Shown here one piece after another: positions 1 through 6,738 of a stretch of DNA of 15,663 nucleotides. The notes beneath the pieces were generated by a model that was not told the DNA's origin, did not search any database, and saw only the letters and a list, made by a program, of their open reading frames with translations. The stretch spans positions 1-15,663 of the forward strand of contig WRLW01000009.1 in assembly GCA_009777435.1 (NCBI GenBank), read 5' to 3'. Origin of the DNA: Oscillospiraceae bacterium (GTDB taxonomy: Bacteria > Bacillota > Clostridia > Oscillospirales > UBA929). Numbering within the stretch: position 1 is the stretch's first letter; each line of letters opens with the position of its first letter. The position numbers were made by a program, and so were the translations under genes.

Positions 1-1
1 C

Positions 2-847
2 AGCGGCCTGTTTGGCAGCTTGGGTTTCGGAGGGGTCGTGTCAAACCTCGGACTTAAGAGCGCGGCCATATCCGGCCAGAACACGGGCGGCATAGCCGGG
101 CACAATTACGGCAGTATCTCTGGCTGCTTTGTCGCCGACAGTAACTGCTTTGTCGCCGACAGCATTTTCGGGTCATACGTCGGCGGCATAGCCGGGCAAA
201 ATGATGGCAGTATATCTAACAGCTTTGTCGCCGACAGCAGCGTTAGCGGGTCAACCGTTGGCGGTATAGCCGGGCACAGTGGCCTTAGTATATCTAACTG
301 CTTTGTCATCGACAGCGAGATTTCCGGTACGATGGCGGGCGGCATAGCCGGGCAAAATGGGAGCTACATAGATAACTGCTTTGTCGCCGGCGATGGTTTT
401 GTAGCCGGGCCGGAAGCGGGCGGAATAGTCGGGCGCAATTACTACGGCGATATATCCAAATGCTACGTCGCGGTAAGCGTAACGGGAGCAGACTACGGAA
501 ACTATACACCACAATACATCGGCGGCATAGTGGGCACTCTGAGTACCGAAGGAACTGTGAGCAACTGCGTCATGCTCGGCGCGGAGGTCTACGGTACGGA
601 CGCAATTGTCAACCGCATAGGCACATCCTCCATCCTCCAAAATAACTACGCTTGGGAGGGCACAAAGGTCAACGAAGCCGATGTTTTGAACGGAAACCAT
701 AGAAACGAGAACGGAGCGAACGCGACGATTAACAACTTAGAGGATAAGGATTGGTGGGCAGGCGTCGGCTTTGATTTCGACAACGACCGCATATGGACGT
801 TTAACGACGACGGCCCGCCGACGCTTACTTGGTATTCTGAGCCATGA
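2..847 (+). CDS. GLUG-repeat surface protein, 3' portion (5' end outside window)
   Basis: The frame is open from the first complete codon at position 2, so the gene starts upstream of the window; the TTG at 20 is only an internal codon. The visible 281 residues are mostly tandem GLUG-type repeats of about 28-40 residues, each with a core like GGIAGxNxGSISNCFVADS. At least six copies are visible, the early ones nearly identical. GLUG repeats occur in secreted or cell-surface proteins and are expected to form a beta-helical stalk; this is family knowledge. The last 80 residues are non-repetitive and Trp/Asp-rich, with the WTFNDDGPPTLTWYSEP type of ending common after GLUG arrays. No LPXTG motif, SLH domain or C-terminal membrane helix is present, so any anchor would lie upstream. 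The stop overlaps the start of the cyclase gene by 4 nt. Ligand unknown; adhesion is a guess. Confidence 0.8.
   Translation, partial: SGLFGSLGFGGVVSNLGLKSAAISGQNTGGIAGHNYGSISGCFVADSNCFVADSIFGSYVGGIAGQNDGSISNSFVADSSVSGSTVGGIAGHSGLSISNCFVIDSEISGTMAGGIAGQNGSYIDNCFVAGDGFVAGPEAGGIVGRNYYGDISKCYVAVSVTGADYGNYTPQYIGGIVGTLSTEGTVSNCVMLGAEVYGTDAIVNRIGTSSILQNNYAWEGTKVNEADVLNGNHRNENGANATINNLEDKDWWAGVGFDFDNDRIWTFNDDGPPTLTWYSEP
125..162 (+). repeat. 21-bp in-frame tandem duplication inside the GLUG array
   Basis: The 17-mer TGCTTTGTCGCCGACAG occurs at 125-141 and again at 146-162, a period of 21 bp (7 codons). It duplicates the peptide CFVADSN within one GLUG unit. The same TTTGTCGCCGACAG word recurs in the next GLUG unit near 223-238, so the array is also similar at DNA level and could change length by slippage or recombination. 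Confidence 0.85.
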
Positions 848-2613
848 GGCCAAAACGCCGGTGGGCGGCGGCCGCGGCTGCGGTGACGGCGGCGCTCGCG
901 CTCGTGTTCGCGTCCGACGCCTTGTGGATGCTTGAGTACAGGCTTCAGGACACCCTTTTCCAAAGGCCGTCGCTCACCGACCCCGATATCGCCGTGCTGG
1001 GCATAGACGAGCGGGCGCTGGCAAAATTCGGCCGGTTTCAGGATTGGAACCGCCAGATAATGGCGGACGCCATAAATATACTGAACTCAGACCCGGACGC
1101 GAAGCCCGCCGTCATAGCTATAGACGTGCTGTACACCGAGGAGGGCGCGGACAAACAGGCCGACCAGAGCCTCGCGGAGGCCGCGCGGAACGGCGGCAAC
1201 GTCATAGCCGGCTCGCAGGTGCTGTATGGGTTCCGCAACGCCATAACGGCTTACTACAAGCCCTATCCCGAGCTGGCGCTGTACGCCGGACACGGGCTTG
1301 TCAACGGCTCCTTTGACGAGGACTATGTTATACGCACCGCCCTGCTCAAGACCGAGTATGAGGGCGAGACCCTATACAGCCTCCCCGCGCAGATTTTCAG
1401 GAAATATACCGGGGCCGGCGTGCCTCTCTCCCAGATGTACATACCATATTACGGGGAGCCGGGGGACTATTATCAAGGCTCGATAGCCGACATATTCGAG
1501 CCGGACTTCGACCCGTCGTTTTATCAGGACTGCATAGTCATGATAGGCGCCTATGCGGACGGGCTTATGGACGCGTTCCATACGCCCGTCGGCGGCCAGA
1601 TGTACGGGGTGGAGATACACGCAAACGCCGTGCAGGCGCTTATCGAAGGCGGCTATAAGACCGAGGTGCCGTTCGGCGCGAGGCTGGCGGGCTGCCTGTG
1701 CCTTATCGCGCTGGCCCTCGCTTTGGCCCTGCTTTTGGACGTGAGAATACTGGCGGCCGCGTTTCCGGCGCTCGCGGCCGTCCATCTTCTGTCGGCTGTA
1801 TTTCTTTACAGTAAAGGGTATTTATATACACTCGTATACCCGCTGTTCGCGCTCGCGCTGATATATATTTTCCAGCTTGTGTACAGCTACGCCTCGGCCA
1901 TGCTTGAGAAGCAGAGGGTTAAAAGCGTGTTTATGAAATACGTTGACCCCAAGATAGTGGACAGCCTTGTCGATTCCGGCGAGGCGGACTCCGACGAGGC
2001 CGGAGTTTTGAAGGACATCGCGGTCATGTTCGTGGACGTGCGCGGCTTCACCGCCATGAGCGAACGGCTCCGGCCCGAGACCGTCGTGCAGATTCTTAAT
2101 GAGTATTTAGAGCTGACGTCGGCCTCGGTGTTCGGCAACGGCGGCAGCGTCGATAAATTCATCGGAGACGCGACCATGGCGCTGTTCAACGGCTTCGTGC
2201 CGACAGACGACTATGTGTTCAAGGCCGTCAAGGCGGCTTGGGACATCGTGTCCGGCGCGGATAAGGTCAACGCGTCCATAAGGGAAAAATACGGCGTTGA
2301 CATAGGCTTCGGGGTGGGCGTCAACTGCGGCAGGGCCATTGTGGGCAACCTCGGCCCTTCGTACAGGAAGGATTACACCGCCATAGGCGACACCGTAAAC
2401 GTCGCGGCGCGCCTTGAGTCCAACGCGAAGCGTTCGCAGGTGCTGATAAGCGAGGCGGTATACGAGGCCGTTAAGCACAGGGTGGACGCGGAGGCGGCCG
2501 GCGATATGGCGCTGAAGGGCAAATCGGAGAAGGTGGGGGTCTATATCGTAAAGGGAGTTCCGCCTACCCCTCCATCCAAAGCCCGCGCACCTTCCAGAAA
2601 TCATTTGTCCTGA
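844..2613 (+). CDS. CHASE2-domain membrane adenylate cyclase (class III)
   Basis: A 589-residue sensor cyclase that should convert ATP to cAMP in the cytoplasm in response to an extracellular cue. Order: N-terminal membrane helix (about 8-28), extracytoplasmic CHASE2 domain (about 30-275), three closely spaced helices (about 281-300, 303-323, 329-350), a short linker, then the class III catalytic domain (about 385-565). Both metal-binding aspartates are present: D398 in FVDVRGFT and D442 in KFIGDAT. So are K438, N519 and R523. T512, in DYTAIGD, sits at the base-specifying position 7 residues before N519; Thr/Ser there is typical of class IIIb adenylate cyclases and argues against GTP. The ATG overlaps the stop of the GLUG gene (ATGA) with little Shine-Dalgarno of its own, suggesting translational coupling. 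The last 17 codons are antisense to the end of the convergent M56 peptidase gene. Family call secure; the signal is unknown. Confidence 0.93.
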   Translation: MRPKRRWAAAAAAVTAALALVFASDALWMLEYRLQDTLFQRPSLTDPDIAVLGIDERALAKFGRFQDWNRQIMADAINILNSDPDAKPAVIAIDVLYTEEGADKQADQSLAEAARNGGNVIAGSQVLYGFRNAITAYYKPYPELALYAGHGLVNGSFDEDYVIRTALLKTEYEGETLYSLPAQIFRKYTGAGVPLSQMYIPYYGEPGDYYQGSIADIFEPDFDPSFYQDCIVMIGAYADGLMDAFHTPVGGQMYGVEIHANAVQALIEGGYKTEVPFGARLAGCLCLIALALALALLLDVRILAAAFPALAAVHLLSAVFLYSKGYLYTLVYPLFALALIYIFQLVYSYASAMLEKQRVKSVFMKYVDPKIVDSLVDSGEADSDEAGVLKDIAVMFVDVRGFTAMSERLRPETVVQILNEYLELTSASVFGNGGSVDKFIGDATMALFNGFVPTDDYVFKAVKAAWDIVSGADKVNASIREKYGVDIGFGVGVNCGRAIVGNLGPSYRKDYTAIGDTVNVAARLESNAKRSQVLISEAVYEAVKHRVDAEAAGDMALKGKSEKVGVYIVKGVPPTPPSKARAPSRNHLS

Positions 2614-4000
2614 CAAGCTCCATAGAGACATACGAAACCGAGTCCTCGTCGTTAATCTGAAACCTGTAAGAGGCGTTTATCTCGTTTTCCGACCTTATGC
2701 TCTCAAGGCTCCAAATCAAAATTATATACTCCAAGCTGTCGAAAATATCGGTCATGCCCCGTACCGCGTCCTGCGCGTCCGACGGGTCAAGCATGTGAGC
2801 GGACAGCGCCTCCGCGTCCGCCCGCAGTAACGCTTTGGCCGCCTGATAAGCCGCGGACTGGAACGCTATGCCGTCAACGCTGTTCAGAAAATCGGCCTCG
2901 GTTTGATATTGGGCGGGCGGCGGCGTCTGCGTCTGCTGCTGTTGCTGCTCCGGCGTATTTTCGTAATCAAAGGGCGGCGGCGCGGCGTCTGTTATGCCGG
3001 TGCTTTCCGGGCCGGACGCCGGTTCTTCGGCTTTTACGCCGTCCTCAGTCCTGCCCGCGCCAAGCACACAGGCGCTCAGAACCGCCGCGGCAAGCAATAT
3101 CGCGGACATGACCGCCGCCGCGCGCGTATACCTTTTGCTTTTCATAATCGCGCCCAGCCTCTCTTTAAGAGCCTTCTTTTCCGCGCGCATGGCAGTGGAG
3201 AAAACGGAGGCTTTGGATTCGGAGGCGAAATAAATCAGGGTGTCGCCGTAGTTGCGTTTGCCGTCCGCGTCGAGCCCGCGTATGACCGTTTCGTCACAGG
3301 CCAGCTCACAGGCGCGGTCAATCTCGCGCCTTGCCGCCCACACCACCGGGTTGAACCAATGAACGGCGCAGGCAATAACCGACAGCCATTTGACGAGAAT
3401 ATCCTTTCTGCGCAGGTGGGTCAATTCGTGGAGCAGCACGGCTTTAAGCTGCGCTTCGGTGTATTCGCGTTCGGGTAAAATAACGGCGGGCTTAAATAAC
3501 CCGATAAGCATCGGCGCGTCGGCTTTTTTACTTCTGTAGACGGAAACCGCGCAGTCCGCGCCGATTTTACGGCCGCTCCGCCGAAGCTTGCCGGCAAAGA
3601 CCGCATAGGCGGCCATGTGGTACAGCAGAACGGCCGCCGCGCCTATCGGATATATAAACGGCGCCGCATCCAAGGAGACCGGGCCGGAGGCTTGCTCCGG
3701 CGTGTGCCGGGCATCCTCCGCGGACGGCGGCGGCCGGCGGTTAAGAAGCTCCTCTTGGGCGGCGACCACAAACCGCTCGGCCAAGCCGCCCGGCGATACC
3801 GGCGTGTTATTGGCCGCCGGGGGAAGCTTGACAATAACCGATACGGGCACGAGCAAGGCCGCGACCGCGACCATCCACAGATAATACTGCGCGGATTTCG
3901 GCAGGCGGTTTCGGATAAGCGGCTTCAGCGCGAAAAGCAGGGCCGCGACAATGCTTCCCGATACGGACATTACTAAGACTGTTCTGATCAGCCCGCTCAT
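2564..4000 (-). CDS. BlaR1-like M56 membrane metallopeptidase without penicillin-binding sensor
   Basis: A 478-residue integral membrane protein of the BlaR1/MecR1 (M56) family, which relays an external signal by proteolysis leading to loss of its BlaI partner. Helices near 6-27, 38-58, 115-136 and 294-316. The zinc site is HELTH at 191-195 (catalytic E192), with E232 in CELACDE the likely third ligand. In true BlaR1 a penicillin-binding domain of about 250 residues follows the fourth helix. Here there is instead a Pro/Gln-rich linker (Q352-Q356) and about 110 residues ending in a W-K-V-x-G pattern, resembling the small NTF2-like/DUF4829-type tails of many Clostridia M56 proteins. A beta-lactam role is therefore not supported. 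Its start overlaps the repressor stop (ATGA, 3997-4000). The final 50 bp overlap the convergent cyclase gene. Confidence 0.88.
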   Translation of the reverse strand: MSGLIRTVLVMSVSGSIVAALLFALKPLIRNRLPKSAQYYLWMVAVAALLVPVSVIVKLPPAANNTPVSPGGLAERFVVAAQEELLNRRPPPSAEDARHTPEQASGPVSLDAAPFIYPIGAAAVLLYHMAAYAVFAGKLRRSGRKIGADCAVSVYRSKKADAPMLIGLFKPAVILPEREYTEAQLKAVLLHELTHLRRKDILVKWLSVIACAVHWFNPVVWAARREIDRACELACDETVIRGLDADGKRNYGDTLIYFASESKASVFSTAMRAEKKALKERLGAIMKSKRYTRAAAVMSAILLAAAVLSACVLGAGRTEDGVKAEEPASGPESTGITDAAPPPFDYENTPEQQQQQTQTPPPAQYQTEADFLNSVDGIAFQSAAYQAAKALLRADAEALSAHMLDPSDAQDAVRGMTDIFDSLEYIILIWSLESIRSENEINASYRFQINDEDSVSYVSMELVRTNDFWKVRGLWMEG

Positions 4001-4371
4001 TTGCCATCCCCCCTAAAAAACTCGCGCAGCTCCGCTATGTCGCTGTCGGACAGCCTGCCCCCCTGACGGAGCGTGGCGACCATTTTAACCGCGCTGCCGC
4101 CAAACAATCTGCAAAGCATGGTTTCGCTCTCGTCCAACAGGTATTCATCTTCCGTAACGGACGGTATATATTGGGCCGCGCCGTATTTGTCAAGATGCGT
4201 GATAACGCCCTTATCACGCAGACGGAACACAAGCGTTTTTATTGTGGAGTGGTTCCATTTGGTTGTTTGTAAAAGCGCCTCGCGAATCTGCGCGAGCGTC
4301 ATCGGGCGCTGTTCGCGCCACAGCAGACGCATGACCTCGGCTTCCGCGCCGGTTATTGGCTTGGCGGCCAT
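3997..4371 (-). CDS. blaI: BlaI/MecI-family transcriptional repressor
   Basis: A 124-residue winged-helix repressor. The N-terminal domain (about 1-75) starts with the family signature ITGAEAEVMRLLW, with the recognition region around KWNHSTIKTLVFRLRDKG. The C-terminal 45 residues form the dimerisation part, which in BlaI/MecI is cleaved after induction. Length is typical of the family. ATG at 4371 is preceded by AGGAGGT with a 5-nt gap, so the start is firm. The gene is first in a two-gene operon with the M56 peptidase. A TACA-N2-TGTA dyad over its own -10 box indicates autorepression. The symbol reflects family membership, not a demonstrated role in beta-lactam resistance; no beta-lactamase or PBP gene is visible, so targets outside this operon are unknown. 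Confidence 0.9.
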   Translation of the reverse strand: MAAKPITGAEAEVMRLLWREQRPMTLAQIREALLQTTKWNHSTIKTLVFRLRDKGVITHLDKYGAAQYIPSVTEDEYLLDESETMLCRLFGGSAVKMVATLRQGGRLSDSDIAELREFFRGDGK

Positions 4372-4402
4372 AACGCACCTCCTAAGTTATCCGAGTAACT
4401 GT

Positions 4403-4431
4403 ATTCTACACCTGTAACCCAAGTTTGTCAA
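4403..4431 (-). promoter_or_regulatory. Sigma-A promoter of the blaI/M56 operon
   Basis: On the minus strand TTGACA (4431-4426) is followed, after exactly 17 nt, by TAGAAT (4408-4403). The first is a perfect -35 and the second differs from TATAAT at two positions. It lies about 30 nt upstream of the blaI start codon, leaving a short leader carrying the AGGAGGT ribosome binding site. Confidence 0.8.
4407..4416. promoter_or_regulatory. BlaI-type operator (TACA-N2-TGTA dyad)
   Basis: TACACCTGTA at 4407-4416 has perfect TACA/TGTA half-sites, the core recognised by BlaI/MecI repressors. It overlaps the 5' edge of the -10 box and the end of the spacer of the blaI promoter, so a bound dimer would block RNA polymerase. 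Promoter and operator superimpose as expected for an autorepressed blaI operon. Confidence 0.75.
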
Positions 4432-4530
4432 CAGGGAAAACGAATTTCCCCAGAAGTAAATTTACTCAGCCCGCCGGGGCGGGAAAAGTACGGGTATCCC
4501 CCATGTAAGCTTGATATAGCGGCGGAAGTA

Positions 4531-4573
4531 TTCACAAAATGTTCACCCTCTGGGCGCCGGAAACGGATACAAT
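4531..4573 (+). promoter_or_regulatory. Candidate promoter and response-regulator box for the RR-HK-protease operon
   Basis: TTCAC repeats at 4531 and 4542 are spaced by 11 bp, the spacing usual for tandem binding by OmpR/PhoB-family regulators. A TACAAT -10-like hexamer follows at 4568-4573 with no good -35 at the normal distance, as expected of an activator-dependent promoter. The implied start near 4580 would leave only about 8 nt before the ATG at 4588 but about 26 nt before the GTG at 4606. Autoregulation is inference. Confidence 0.4.
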
Positions 4574-4587
4574 GATTTTGCAGGAAA

Positions 4588-5295
4588 ATGAAAGGCGTGA
4601 GCGGCGTGTCAAAGCGGATACTGATAGTCGAGGACGACGGTAATATAGCCGACCTTCTGCGCCTGTACCTTGAGCGCGACGGCTTCCAGACGGACGCCGC
4701 GTCCGACGGCGCGGCGGGCCTGAAGCTTTTTGAGAGCTTAAACCCGGATTTGGTGCTGCTCGACATCATGCTGCCCGGCATGGACGGCTGGGAGGTGCTG
4801 AACGCCATACGTCTGTCGTCAAGGACGCCTGTTATAATGCTTACCGCCAAAAACCAGACCTCCGATAAGGTGCAGGGGCTTGAGATGGGCGCCGACGACT
4901 ATATAGCAAAGCCTTTTGAGATGAAGGAGCTGCTCGCCCGCATACACGCGGTGCTGCGCCGCAGCGGCGGCGAGCCCGTGCGCGCGCGGCGTATACAATA
5001 CGAGGGGCTGACCGTCGATATGGAATCGTATACCCTGCAGGTACACGGGCAAAATATAGACGCGCCGCCAAAAGAGCTTGAGCTGCTGTTCCATCTGGCG
5101 TCGTCGCCCAACAGGGTATACACGCGCAACCAGCTTCTTGACGAGGTGTGGGGCTTTGACTACTTCGGCGACTCGCGCACGGTTGACGTCCATATAAAGC
5201 GCCTGCGCGAAAAGCTGGAGGGCGCGAGCGAGGTTTGGAACCTCAAGACCGTCTGGGGCGTCGGATATAAATTTGAAACCAAAGACCCGAAATGA
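4588..5295 (+). CDS. OmpR/PhoB-family response regulator
   Basis: A 235-residue two-component regulator. The receiver domain (about 9-125) has the acidic pocket E15/D16/D17, phospho-acceptor D59 in LLDIMLPGMDG, T86 and K108 in ADDYIAKPF. The C-terminal winged-helix DNA-binding domain (about 135-233) ends in the usual DVHIKRLREKLE...TVWGVGYKF pattern. Start choice is open: ATG 4588 has AGGA only 2 nt away, while GTG 4606, giving SKRILIVEDD, matches where most relatives begin and has an AAAGG about 10 nt upstream. The stop overlaps the kinase start (ATGA), so the pair is co-translated. The downstream HtrA-type protease suggests an envelope or secretion stress regulon, by analogy with CssR and CiaR. 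The family is certain; the regulon is inferred. Confidence 0.95.
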   Translation: MKGVSGVSKRILIVEDDGNIADLLRLYLERDGFQTDAASDGAAGLKLFESLNPDLVLLDIMLPGMDGWEVLNAIRLSSRTPVIMLTAKNQTSDKVQGLEMGADDYIAKPFEMKELLARIHAVLRRSGGEPVRARRIQYEGLTVDMESYTLQVHGQNIDAPPKELELLFHLASSPNRVYTRNQLLDEVWGFDYFGDSRTVDVHIKRLREKLEGASEVWNLKTVWGVGYKFETKDPK

Positions 5296-6716
5296 ACAGT
5301 CTGTTCGCGCGGTACTATATGTGGCTCGCGACCATGCTTTTTTTGACCATACTGGTCATGGGCATAGCGTTTATGACGCTGGCCAACAGCTATATATCAG
5401 GCCGGCTGCATGACCAGGCCGTCGAAACGGCGCGCAACGGCGCCGAGGCCGCCTCGGCCTATATGGAAAATTTCGGCGCGCTGAACGAGCTGTATAAGAT
5501 AACCATAAACACCATAGCCCAAGCGCAGGGCTCGCATATCCTCGCCGCCGACGCGAACGGCGTTGTCGTCATGTGCTCGGACGGCCTGCTGTGCCGCGAG
5601 CATGTCGGCAGGGTCATGCCGGAGGCGTTTGTCCAGAGCGTTTTGACGCAGGGCGCCCAGACCGAACAGAGTACGCTGGGCGGCATCTACGACGCGGCCC
5701 GCAAGGTCGCGGCGTGCGCCGTGACCGGCTCAGGCGGCGGCTGGCCCATAGGTATAGTCACGGTGTCAACGGCCGCGGCCGGCACGGGAATAAACGTCGG
5801 CGCTCTGCTGCGCATATGCCTGTTTGTGGCGGCGGCCGTGCTTGCCGCGTCCAGCGTTTCGGCCTATCTGATATCCAAAAGGCTTACCAAGCCTCTCAGA
5901 GACATCTCGCGCTCCACACAGCGCTACGCCAGAGGCGACTTCTCCAGCCGCGTGCCGGCGGACTCAGGGGCCAATGACGAAATAAGCCGGCTCTGCGCGA
6001 ACTTCAACGCTATGGCCGACTCGCTGCAGCATCTTGAACAGCTCCGCCGCGAATTCATCGCCAATGTCTCGCATGAATTGCGCACGCCCATGACGGTCAT
6101 AGGCGGCTATGTGGACGGCCTGCTTGACGGCGCCATACCGCGCGACGACGGCGGCCGTTATCTCGCCATAGTCAGCGAGGAGGTGCGGCGGCTGTCGCGG
6201 CTGGTGGCGCGTATGCTGGACATCACATTGCTCCAGTCGGGGCAGATGAGCTACAGCCCGCGCCCGGTCAACCTGTGCGAGCTGGTGCGGCGGGTTATTC
6301 TCGGATTTGAGAATAACATTGAGGCAAAAGGGATAGACGTGGCTTGTGAGCTGCCGCCTGACGATATCAACGTGTTGTTTGACCCCGACGCGCTGACACA
6401 GGTGCTGACCAATCTGATCGACAACGCCGTAAAGTTCACCCCACCGGGCGGCCTGCTGTCCATCTCGGTCGGCGTCAAGGGCCACAAGGGCACGGTGTCG
6501 GTGACCAACTCCGGGATAGACATACCCGAGCCGGATCTGCCTTTTGTGTTCGACCGCTTCCACAAGGCCGACAAATCGCGCGGCGAGGACAAGAGCGGTC
6601 TGGGGCTTGGATTATATATCGTGCGCAGCATCGTGCTGGGCCACAACGAGACCATAAACGCTTCGAGCGCCAACGGCCTGACCACATTCACGTTCAGCGT
6701 TACCGTGACCAAATAA
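5292..6716 (+). CDS. Membrane sensor histidine kinase
   Basis: A 474-residue partner of the preceding regulator. Helix 1 (about 9-33) and helix 2 (about 168-192) flank an extracytoplasmic sensor of some 130 residues, probably PDC/Cache-like. HAMP (about 190-245) and HisKA follow, with phospho-acceptor H261 in ANVSHELRTP. The ATPase domain has the N box (N374, N378 in LTNLIDNAVKF) and G2 motif GLGLGLYIV. The G1 box reads TNSGIDIP rather than DxGxGI. The Asn-for-Asp change is common in a large Clostridia kinase subgroup that also shares the DRFHKADKSRG and late TTFTF motifs seen here, so the enzyme is probably active. The ATG overlaps the regulator's stop, and the protease gene starts 22 nt downstream, consistent with one operon. 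Confidence 0.95.
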   Translation: MNSLFARYYMWLATMLFLTILVMGIAFMTLANSYISGRLHDQAVETARNGAEAASAYMENFGALNELYKITINTIAQAQGSHILAADANGVVVMCSDGLLCREHVGRVMPEAFVQSVLTQGAQTEQSTLGGIYDAARKVAACAVTGSGGGWPIGIVTVSTAAAGTGINVGALLRICLFVAAAVLAASSVSAYLISKRLTKPLRDISRSTQRYARGDFSSRVPADSGANDEISRLCANFNAMADSLQHLEQLRREFIANVSHELRTPMTVIGGYVDGLLDGAIPRDDGGRYLAIVSEEVRRLSRLVARMLDITLLQSGQMSYSPRPVNLCELVRRVILGFENNIEAKGIDVACELPPDDINVLFDPDALTQVLTNLIDNAVKFTPPGGLLSISVGVKGHKGTVSVTNSGIDIPEPDLPFVFDRFHKADKSRGEDKSGLGLGLYIVRSIVLGHNETINASSANGLTTFTFSVTVTK

Positions 6717-6738
6717 AGCCCATTTTAGAGGTGAGGAA

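Larger units (their letters stand above)
4372..4587. other. Divergent control region between blaI and the response regulator gene
   Basis: This 216-nt intergenic stretch holds the blaI promoter and operator near its left end, a perfect 12-bp palindrome AGTAAATTTACT at 4455-4466, a GC-rich inverted repeat (CCCGCC at 4470-4475, GGCGGG at 4478-4483), two TTCAC direct repeats 11 bp apart (4531-4535 and 4542-4546) and a possible -10 box for the rightward operon. No RNA gene or small ORF is supported here. Confidence 0.6.

Noticed and set aside
3060..3075. Lipobox (LSAC) in the fourth helix of the M56 protein
   Set aside because: The Cys at residue 311 lies inside an internal membrane helix, far from any N-terminal signal; lipidation there is unlikely.
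2903..3976. Plus-strand open frames inside the M56 peptidase gene
   Set aside because: Biased composition and no motifs; the minus-strand frame has the HELTH zinc motif, helices and operon context.
2564..4371. Beta-lactam resistance locus (blaR1-blaI-blaZ)
   Set aside because: The M56 protein lacks a penicillin-binding sensor and no beta-lactamase gene is present.
6490..6620. Histidine kinase inactivated by loss of the G1 Asp
   Set aside because: TNSGIDIP instead of DxGxGI recurs in a large Clostridia kinase subgroup sharing the other motifs here, so it is not good evidence for a dead enzyme.
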